Shown: positions 1-5,221 of the stretch, piece by piece | How positions within the stretch are numbered: position 1 is the first letter of the stretch | How the letters are laid out: each line of letters starts with the position of its first letter | Source: an uncultured bacterium | Lineage (GTDB): Bacteria; Actinomycetota; Aquicultoria; SKW223 | Direction of reading: 5' to 3' | Assembly: GCA_938042205.1 (NCBI GenBank) | Contig: CALIRS010000134.1 | Location: forward strand, 1 to 5,221 | DNA: 5,221 bases | Translations under genes and position numbers: made by a program | The notes under the pieces: generated by a model | What the model saw: only the letters and a program-made list of their open reading frames with translations | The model's database searches: none | What the model was told of the DNA's origin: nothing

Positions 1-2
1 TA

Positions 3-1040
3 AATCAATATATTATAGGGCAGGACAGAGCCAAAAAGATTCTTTCAGTTGCAATTTATAATCATTACAAGCGGATCTTCAAGCCAAAAACCAGGTCAGA
101 TGTCGAGCTGCAAAAAAGCAATATTTTAATTATGGGACCAACCGGATGTGGGAAGACACTTCTTGCCGAAACACTTGCGCGGATGCTGGATGTTCCTTTT
201 GCAGTAGCTGATGCCACGTCTTTAACAGAAGCTGGTTACGTAGGTGAGGACGTTGAAAACATTTTATTGAAGCTAATCCAGGCTGCTGATTACGATATCA
301 AGAAAGCAGAAATTGGAATTATTTATATAGATGAAATAGATAAAATTGCCAAAAAGACAGAAGGGCCTTCAATTACCAGAGACGTTTCCGGAGAAGGAGT
401 ACAGCAAACACTTTTAAAGATTTTAGAAGGTACTGTTGCCAATGTTCCCCCACAAGGCGGAAGGAAACATCCACATCAAGAATTTATTCAGATAAATACT
501 ACAAATATTCTGTTCATTTGTGGTGGTGCTTTTGTCGGTCTTGAGAACATAGTTCAAAAACGATTGGGGAAAAGCTCCATTGGGTTTGGGGCTGATATTA
601 AAAAGATTGAAGAAAGGCCAATTGGAGAGATTCTGGCACAAACACTTCCTGAAGATTTAGTTAAGTTTGGAATGATTCCAGAATTTGTTGGTCGTCTTCC
701 AGTGATTACTTCCGTTGATAATTTAACCGTTGATGATTTAGTAAAAGTTCTGGTTGAGCCAAGGAATTCTCTTGTAAAACAATATCAGCGAATGTTTGAG
801 TATGATGGAGTAGAACTTGCTTTTGAAAAAGATGCTTTGAAAGAGATTGCCCGTCAGGCGCTCCAGCGTGCTAGCGGTGCTAGGGGACTTAGAGCAGTTC
901 TGGAACAGATTTTAGTAAATATTATGTTTGAAATACCCTCTATGGCAAATGTAAAGAAATGCATTATTACCAAGAATGCTGTAAAAGGAAAAGAAGCGCC
1001 AGTCATCATAGGTGATAAGAAAGACGTAATTTCCCTTTAA
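3..1040 (+). CDS. clpX: ATP-dependent Clp protease ATP-binding subunit ClpX (5'-truncated by window edge)
   Basis: AAA+ unfoldase that recognises degron-tagged substrates, unfolds them with ATP and threads them into the ClpP peptidase in the cytoplasm. The frame is open from the left edge, and its first visible residues (NQYIIGQDRAKK) are already conserved ClpX sequence. The ATG at 132 is therefore internal. The N-terminal zinc-binding domain and roughly 70-80 residues in all lie outside the window; 345 residues are visible. Motifs in order: Walker A GPTGCGKT (135-158), pore-1 loop GYVG (234-245), Walker B IIYIDE (318-335), pore-2 region RDVSGEGVQ (from 378), RKH pore-entrance loop (462-470), IGF loop for docking on ClpP (579-587), arginine finger in IPEFVGRLP (Arg at 693-695) and sensor-2 GARGLR (876-893, Arg at 882-884). 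The IGF loop means it can act with ClpP and is not a ClpP-independent homologue. The Cys in Walker A replaces the commoner Ser, a variant I recall from other intact ClpX proteins. The gene ends with TAA and has no convincing terminator after it. Confidence 0.97.
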   Translation, partial: NQYIIGQDRAKKILSVAIYNHYKRIFKPKTRSDVELQKSNILIMGPTGCGKTLLAETLARMLDVPFAVADATSLTEAGYVGEDVENILLKLIQAADYDIKKAEIGIIYIDEIDKIAKKTEGPSITRDVSGEGVQQTLLKILEGTVANVPPQGGRKHPHQEFIQINTTNILFICGGAFVGLENIVQKRLGKSSIGFGADIKKIEERPIGEILAQTLPEDLVKFGMIPEFVGRLPVITSVDNLTVDDLVKVLVEPRNSLVKQYQRMFEYDGVELAFEKDALKEIARQALQRASGARGLRAVLEQILVNIMFEIPSMANVKKCIITKNAVKGKEAPVIIGDKKDVISL

Positions 1041-1054
1041 CTGCCTTTTTACGT

Positions 1055-1082
1055 TTGACTTAAAAAATTTTTATCTGATAAT
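1055..1082 (+). promoter_or_regulatory. Candidate sigma70/sigmaA promoter for valS-folC operon
   Basis: TTGACT at 1055-1060 matches the -35 consensus TTGACA at five of six bases. GATAAT at 1077-1082 matches the -10 consensus TATAAT at five of six. The 16-bp spacer contains an A6T5 run (1062-1072) that may curve the DNA. Transcription would start near 1089, giving a leader of about 40 nt before the valS start at 1131. An alternative -10, AATAAT at 1080-1085, has a less favourable 19-bp spacer. The position in the only real intergenic gap supports it, but AT-rich gaps produce such matches by chance. Confidence 0.5.
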
Positions 1083-1117
1083 AATTTCTTTACTGTTTAG
1101 CTTTGTAAGGGCTTTTT

Positions 1118-1124
1118 GAGGTGA
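1118..1124 (+). promoter_or_regulatory. Strong ribosome binding site for valS
   Basis: GAGGTGA is a seven-base match to the anti-Shine-Dalgarno complement. It lies 6 nt upstream of the TTG at 1131 and decides that non-ATG start. A GTG inside this motif (1121) is in another frame and reaches a stop after 13 codons, so it is not the start. Confidence 0.85.
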
Positions 1125-1130
1125 AACTGA

Positions 1131-3761
1131 TTGGCAAAAAAGGAATTAGGTACCAGATATAATCCTCGTGAGATTGAAACAAGCATTTACCAGGAATGGC
1201 TTAATGGTAATTTTTTTCATGCACGGATCGACACTGGTAAACCAAAGTTTTCGATGGTAATACCGCCCCCAAACGTCACCGGAAGTTTGCACATGGGTCA
1301 CGCTTTAAACAACACACTTCAGGATATTATTGTCAGGAAAAAGAGAATGGAGGGGCTAGTGACCCTCTGGCTTCCCGGAACTGACCACGCAGGAATTGCT
1401 ACTCAAAACGTGGTGGAGAGAGAATTAGCAAAGGAAGGTTTAACCAGGCAGAAAATTGGAAGAGAGAAGTTTGTAAAAAGGGTCTGGCAATGGAAAGAAG
1501 AATACGGGAAAACAATTATTAACCAGCTCAAAAGATTGGGAGCATCCTGTGACTGGGAGCGAGAGCGCTTTACGATGGATGAAGGTTGTTCAAAGGCGGT
1601 GCGCCGCGCTTTTGTTACCCTTTATAATGATGGTCTTATATATCGAGGTAAGTATATTGTCAACTGGTGCCCCAGATGCCTTACTGCACTTTCAGATATT
1701 GAGGTTGAACATGAGGAAACTGAAGGAAAACTTTACTACATAAAGTACGATCTTCTTGATAGAAGCGGTTATCTAACCATTGCCACTACCAGACCCGAAA
1801 CCATGCTTGGTGATACTGCGTTAGCTGTTAATCCAGAAGATCCAAGGTATAAAAAATATATCGGGCGAGTAGCTATTTTGCCACTTCTCGGTAGAGAACT
1901 TCCAGTAATTGCAGATGAATATGTTGATATGGATTTTGGCACCGGAGTTTTAAAAGTAACGCCTGCTCATGACCCTAATGACTTTATTATAGGTAAAAAA
2001 CATAATTTAAAAGTAATAAATGTGTTTACTGAAGAGGCAGTTGTAAACGAACATGGAGGTTATTATCAGGGGCTTTCTCGCGAAAATGCCCGAGAAAGAA
2101 TTATTGAAGACTTGATAGTGAAGAACCAGCTTGAAAAGATAGAGGATTTTACTCATGCTATTGGACATTGTTATCGATGCCATACGCCTATTGAGCCTTT
2201 CCTTTCTACACAGTGGTTTGTAAGAATGAAACCTCTAGCTGAGCCAGCAATCCATGTTGTGAGAGAAGGGAAGATAAGGTTTTTCCCTGAAAAATATGAA
2301 AATATATATTACGAATGGCTGGAAAATATCAGGGATTGGTGTATATCTCGTCAGCTATGGTGGGGACATCGGATTCCAGTTTGGTACTGCAATTCATGTG
2401 GGGAAATAATCGTTTCTGAAGAAGACGTAAGAGGATGTAAACACTGTCGTTCCGATGCAGTTGTGCAAGACGAGGATGTTCTCGATACGTGGTTTTCATC
2501 CGCACTATGGCCATTTTCTACACTTGGATGGCCAGAGGACACTGAAGATTTAAGATACTTCTACCCTACTGATCTTCTGGTTACAGGGCATGACATTATT
2601 TTCTTCTGGGTGGCTCGTATGGTGATGATGGGTCTTAAACTTGTGGGCGATATTCCATTTAAGCATGTCCATATCCATACACTGGTAAGAGACGCTTATG
2701 GACAGAAGATGTCTAAATCAAAGGGGAACGTTATCGATCCTGTAGTAATGATTGAAAAGTATGGTGCCGACGCGTTACGTTTCACTCTGGCACATCTGGC
2801 AGTGCCTGGCGGAAATATTTATCTTTCTGAAGAGAAGATTGAGGGTTCGAGAAATTTTGCTAATAAGATCTGGAATGCATCAAGGTTTATTTTAATGAAT
2901 TTAAGTGAAGAAGCGTCTGGAGAAATAAGTAATTTTAATGGTGAATTTGGGCTTGCTGAACGCTGGATTCTTTCACGACTTGCAAAAACAGTTAAAGAAG
3001 TTAACAGTAAACTTGAGGTTTATAATTTTGCCAGGGCTGCTGGTTCAATATACGATTTTTTCTGGAGCGATTTTTGCGATATCTATCTTGAGCTTTCTAA
3101 AATAGCTATTTACCAGGGTACTCGTAGTCGAAAAACAGTAGAAAATGTTCTTCTTTATGTTTTGAAAACTTCTTTATCACTTCTTCATCCATTTATGCCA
3201 TTTTTAACGGAAGGAATATACAGTTATCTGCCAGGTATACGTAATCTGCTTGTGGTTTCTAATTTTCCAGAAGAGGCAGGAAATTTAGATGAAGAAGCTG
3301 AGAAAGCAATGGGACGCATTATCGAAGCAGTTAGAGCTATAAGGTCTTTGAAAGCAGATGTTGGTCTTCCAAATATCAGGGGATTTAAGGTATTTATGAA
3401 AATTGAAAAAGACGGCGAAGTATTTATAGAAAATAAAGATTATATAGAATTGCTAACGCAGGCTGCTACCGTGGACTTTGTGTCTGAGGTGGAAAAGCCG
3501 GACGGTTCACTAACTGCAGTGTTTACAGACGGCGAAGCTTATATACCGTTTGGAGAAGCTATAGACTTTTCTTCGGTGAAAAGTAAGCTTGAAAAGAAGA
3601 TTAAAGAAATTCAGTTAGAACTGAAAAAAGTGGAAAGGAAGCTTTCAAACGATAGATTTCTTAGAAATGCTGATCCTAACGTAGTTGAGAAAGAAAAGAG
3701 AAAGGTAGATTCACTGACAGATCAACTTACCAGATTTGAAAAGCTGCTTCAGGAACTATAG
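1131..3761 (+). CDS. valS: Valyl-tRNA synthetase (valine--tRNA ligase, class Ia)
   Basis: Charges tRNA-Val with valine using ATP and hydrolyses mischarged threonyl-tRNA in its editing domain; cytoplasmic. At 876 residues it is full length, close to the Bacillus type. Domains in order: Rossmann catalytic half with the HIGH motif as HMGH (residues 54-57, after PPPNVTGSL); CP1 editing domain with TTRPET (219-224) and GTGVLKVTPAHDPNDF (270-285, His280, Asp281, Asp284); second catalytic half with LDTWFSSALWPFS (451-463) and KMSKS (526-530); a helical anticodon-binding domain from about 600; and a charged C-terminal coiled coil from about 815 to 876, which in this family contacts the tRNA. Cysteine pairs at 180/183 and 347/350, and at 420/423 and 436/439, look like two zinc sites of the kind known in Thermus ValRS. 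The TTG start is chosen because of the strong Shine-Dalgarno and because MAKKELGTRYNPREIE matches normal ValRS N-termini. folC follows after 3 bp. No T-box leader precedes the gene. Confidence 0.98.
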   Translation: MAKKELGTRYNPREIETSIYQEWLNGNFFHARIDTGKPKFSMVIPPPNVTGSLHMGHALNNTLQDIIVRKKRMEGLVTLWLPGTDHAGIATQNVVERELAKEGLTRQKIGREKFVKRVWQWKEEYGKTIINQLKRLGASCDWERERFTMDEGCSKAVRRAFVTLYNDGLIYRGKYIVNWCPRCLTALSDIEVEHEETEGKLYYIKYDLLDRSGYLTIATTRPETMLGDTALAVNPEDPRYKKYIGRVAILPLLGRELPVIADEYVDMDFGTGVLKVTPAHDPNDFIIGKKHNLKVINVFTEEAVVNEHGGYYQGLSRENARERIIEDLIVKNQLEKIEDFTHAIGHCYRCHTPIEPFLSTQWFVRMKPLAEPAIHVVREGKIRFFPEKYENIYYEWLENIRDWCISRQLWWGHRIPVWYCNSCGEIIVSEEDVRGCKHCRSDAVVQDEDVLDTWFSSALWPFSTLGWPEDTEDLRYFYPTDLLVTGHDIIFFWVARMVMMGLKLVGDIPFKHVHIHTLVRDAYGQKMSKSKGNVIDPVVMIEKYGADALRFTLAHLAVPGGNIYLSEEKIEGSRNFANKIWNASRFILMNLSEEASGEISNFNGEFGLAERWILSRLAKTVKEVNSKLEVYNFARAAGSIYDFFWSDFCDIYLELSKIAIYQGTRSRKTVENVLLYVLKTSLSLLHPFMPFLTEGIYSYLPGIRNLLVVSNFPEEAGNLDEEAEKAMGRIIEAVRAIRSLKADVGLPNIRGFKVFMKIEKDGEVFIENKDYIELLTQAATVDFVSEVEKPDGSLTAVFTDGEAYIPFGEAIDFSSVKSKLEKKIKEIQLELKKVERKLSNDRFLRNADPNVVEKEKRKVDSLTDQLTRFEKLLQEL
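3751..3754 (+). promoter_or_regulatory. Weak ribosome binding site for folC inside the end of valS
   Basis: AGGA lies within the last codons of valS, 10 nt upstream of the ATG at 3765. It is short and somewhat distant. Since valS stops only 3 bp before the ATG, folC translation probably relies on ribosomes terminating on valS (inferred coupling). Confidence 0.45.
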
Positions 3762-3764
3762 TCA

Positions 3765-5102
3765 ATGACAAATGATAAGTATCAAAATGCTGTATCCTAC
3801 CTTGGTGAAAGCAGCCGCTTTCGAATTAATCCTTCTCTTGATAACATAAATAAATTTTTCAGGAGATCAGGCTTGTTCCCAGCCTCCTACAAAACAATTC
3901 AGGTGGTTGGGACAAACGGAAAAACTTCGACCTCAGTCATTTTAGCTTCTCTTTTACTATGTCTTGAAAAATTTAATATAGGGCTTTATCTTTCGCCACA
4001 TGTAGTCCATTACGGCGAAAGGATTGCGATCAACGGAAAGTCTTTAAGCTCACACGATTTTGGGTTAAGAATAACTTCCTTTTTAGATGAGTATGAATCG
4101 CTCATCAATGAATGTTCATTAACAGAATTTGAGATAGTGACTGCTTTTGCACACTACCTTTTTGAGAGTGAATGTGTAGACGTTGCGGTGCTTGAAGCAG
4201 GACTGGGAGGAAGATTCGATGCCACTACAGCTTTGAATCCTGAAATGGGAGTGTTTACCTCGCTTTCATATGATCATACTGACGTACTTGGAAAAACACT
4301 TAAAAAAATTGCTTTTGAAAAGATATCTCATTTAAAAAATAAGACCGTTGTCCTTGCTCCTTCTCTCGGAGATAAATTAAAAATAGTTAAGACAGTTGCT
4401 AAAGAGGTAGGAGTCAATGCTATAAAGAGTGAGTTTAATATTGAAGATGTTTCAATTTCTGAAAAAGGCACAGAATTTTCCATTTTCAATTCTTTTACAA
4501 AAAAAATATTTCCGGCAAAGGTAAGTCTTATTGGAGAGAATTATGCGCAAAATGTAGCCCTCGCGTGCGAAGCCCTGTCTTCCTTTTCAGGATTTAGAAA
4601 CGATAATTTTTTTGAAATGGGTAGTTTATTTAATATTTTGAAAACTATATACATACCAGCGAGATTTGAAATAAAAAGGTATCACGGAAAGAGAGTGATC
4701 ATAGACGGAGCGCATAATCCACAGGCTGTGTCTGTAACTCTCTCCGTGTTTCAAAAGCTATATGGAAATCTTCAGCCAGCTGTTGTTTTTTCTTTTCTTA
4801 AAGATAAAAACGGTGATGAGATGCTTAAAATTATCAAGAACCTGACTGGGAATATCTGGATGGTTCCAATTACCACCGGTGGAGAAAGGTCGCTCAGCAT
4901 GGAAGAAATCCAAAGCTTCTGTAGTAGAAATCTGATAAAATATGCCCACTCTATCGAAGCAGGAATAGAAGAAGCAAGCTCTAATTCTGATGTAATTATG
5001 GTAATCGGTTCTATCTATCTTGCTGGAGAGGCGCTGGTTTTTTTGGAAAATTCTTATAATTCAGTTGACGATTCTTTACACTATTTTAGAAATTTTTCTT
5101 AA
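3765..5102 (+). CDS. folC: Bifunctional folylpolyglutamate synthase / dihydrofolate synthase
   Basis: ATP-dependent Mur-ligase-superfamily enzyme. The family joins glutamate to dihydropteroate to make dihydrofolate, and adds gamma-linked glutamates to reduced folates so that they stay in the cell. At 445 residues it has normal family length. Visible motifs: N-terminal RFRINPSLDNI (18-28); P-loop GTNGKTST (49-56); LSPHVVHYGERI (76-87), equivalent to the family's SPHL..ERI folate-binding loop; EFEIVTAFAHYLF (121-133) followed by VLEAGLGGRFDATTAL (142-157); SYDHTDVLG (168-176), holding a metal-site His; EK (185-186) at the position of the usual carbamylated lysine; and in the C-terminal domain RFEI (300-303), IIDGAHNP (312-319), FSFLKDKNGDEML (342-354) and IGSIYLAGEA (414-423). 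Thr at P-loop position 53 replaces the Gly of the commoner GTNGKGS form. Whether both activities are present cannot be read from these motifs; dihydrofolate synthase function is likely if no second folC exists. It starts 3 bp after valS and appears co-transcribed with it. Confidence 0.95.
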   Translation: MTNDKYQNAVSYLGESSRFRINPSLDNINKFFRRSGLFPASYKTIQVVGTNGKTSTSVILASLLLCLEKFNIGLYLSPHVVHYGERIAINGKSLSSHDFGLRITSFLDEYESLINECSLTEFEIVTAFAHYLFESECVDVAVLEAGLGGRFDATTALNPEMGVFTSLSYDHTDVLGKTLKKIAFEKISHLKNKTVVLAPSLGDKLKIVKTVAKEVGVNAIKSEFNIEDVSISEKGTEFSIFNSFTKKIFPAKVSLIGENYAQNVALACEALSSFSGFRNDNFFEMGSLFNILKTIYIPARFEIKRYHGKRVIIDGAHNPQAVSVTLSVFQKLYGNLQPAVVFSFLKDKNGDEMLKIIKNLTGNIWMVPITTGGERSLSMEEIQSFCSRNLIKYAHSIEAGIEEASSNSDVIMVIGSIYLAGEALVFLENSYNSVDDSLHYFRNFS

Positions 5103-5103
5103 G

Positions 5104-5109
5104 AGGAGG
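5104..5109 (+). promoter_or_regulatory. Ribosome binding site abutting the folC stop codon
   Basis: AGGAGG is a perfect Shine-Dalgarno core that begins 1 nt after the folC TAA. It lies 4 nt before the ATG at 5114, which is slightly short. The longer purine run AAGAGGAGG includes the last two bases of the stop codon. The arrangement suggests coupled translation with folC and supports the downstream start. Confidence 0.8.
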
Positions 5110-5113
5110 CTGA

Positions 5114-5221
5114 ATGGATTTAATTCAATCAATATATGACTTTTTCACTTCACCTTTTTTCAAGTTCATTGTTCGTCTGATTCTCCTTTACATTGTAATT
5201 CTCTGGCTGGCAACTGTAATC
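5114..5221 (+). CDS. N-terminus of a putative small membrane protein (3'-truncated by window edge)
   Basis: Thirty-six codons are open from ATG 5114 to the window end, with a perfect AGGAGG 4 nt upstream. The peptide begins MDLIQSIYDFFTSPFFKF and continues into a strongly hydrophobic stretch (about residues 19-36, LILLYIVILWLATVI at the end) containing one Arg at position 21. This looks like an uncleaved N-terminal membrane anchor and not a secretion signal, because no cleavage site is visible before the edge. I do not recognise the family from this fragment. I recall similar starts (an amphipathic segment with a TSP-F motif, then a transmembrane helix) in membrane proteins of deep actinobacterial and Chloroflexi genomes that end in a zinc ribbon, but that part would lie outside the window. 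The location directly after folC suggests the same operon; no function is claimed. Confidence 0.75.
   Translation, partial: MDLIQSIYDFFTSPFFKFIVRLILLYIVILWLATVI

Noticed and set aside
132..134. ATG as the start of clpX
   Set aside because: In-frame codons from position 3 encode conserved ClpX sequence (IGQDRAKK, YNHYKR) and no stop intervenes. The true start lies outside the window.
423..641. 72-codon antisense ORF inside clpX
   Set aside because: It lies wholly opposite conserved ClpX codons, has no ribosome binding site I can see and resembles no known protein.
1022..1056. Inverted repeat AGACGTAA / TTACGTTT spanning the clpX stop codon, considered as a terminator
   Set aside because: The 8-bp stem (one G-U pair) has a 19-nt loop and is AT-rich. 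No T-run follows it directly, so it does not meet the form of an intrinsic terminator.
1121..1162. 13-codon GTG ORF overlapping the valS start, considered as a leader peptide
   Set aside because: Its GTG sits inside the Shine-Dalgarno of valS, it has no ribosome binding site of its own and it contains no valine run after the start.
1549..1743. Short + strand ORF in another frame of valS
   Set aside because: It overlaps the conserved ValRS frame completely and has no independent support.
2329..2542. Two overlapping antisense ORFs inside valS
   Set aside because: They are opposite the conserved second zinc region and the WFSSALWPFS motif of ValRS, and are frame shadows.
4758..4949. 63-codon antisense ORF inside folC
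   Set aside because: It is opposite the conserved FolC C-terminal domain and has no promoter or ribosome binding site support.
1..5221. Mobile elements, CRISPR, tRNA or a novel defence or biosynthetic system
   Set aside because: Nearly every base is assigned to conserved housekeeping genes, and I saw no direct repeats, transposase motifs, cloverleaf sequence or foreign gene.

Overview
The window holds an ordinary block of bacterial housekeeping genes, all on the + strand: the 3' part of clpX (ATP-dependent protein unfoldase), a complete valS (valyl-tRNA synthetase), a complete folC (folylpolyglutamate/dihydrofolate synthase), and the first 36 codons of a small membrane-anchored protein of unknown function. 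I see no mobile element, CRISPR array, tRNA or rRNA gene, and no sign of a novel system.

Layout. clpX enters open at the left edge and stops at 1040. A 90-bp spacer (1041-1130) carries a good sigma70-like promoter candidate (TTGACT, 16 bp, GATAAT) and a strong Shine-Dalgarno for valS, which starts at TTG 1131. From there the genes are packed: 3 bp between valS and folC, and 11 bp between folC and the next gene, whose Shine-Dalgarno abuts the folC stop codon. This looks like a valS-folC-membrane-protein operon with probable translational coupling. It may be driven by its own promoter, by read-through from clpX, or by both.

Organism. The DNA is AT-rich (about 40% G+C by eye). The order clpX-valS-folC without lon or engB between clpX and valS, and a FolC with an INPSL N-terminus and a GTNGKTST P-loop, resemble what I recall from Actinobacteriota (mycobacteria, Coriobacteriia and deep-branching relatives) more than from Bacillus. 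The base composition does not fit typical high-GC actinobacteria. A low-GC, deep-branching, possibly uncultured actinobacterial or other Gram-positive-like lineage is my best guess, held with low confidence.

The genes do not form one pathway. ClpX serves protein quality control with ClpP, ValRS charges tRNA-Val with editing, and FolC makes and retains folates. They share a locus through conserved housekeeping synteny. All three recognised proteins keep their catalytic motifs and appear functional.
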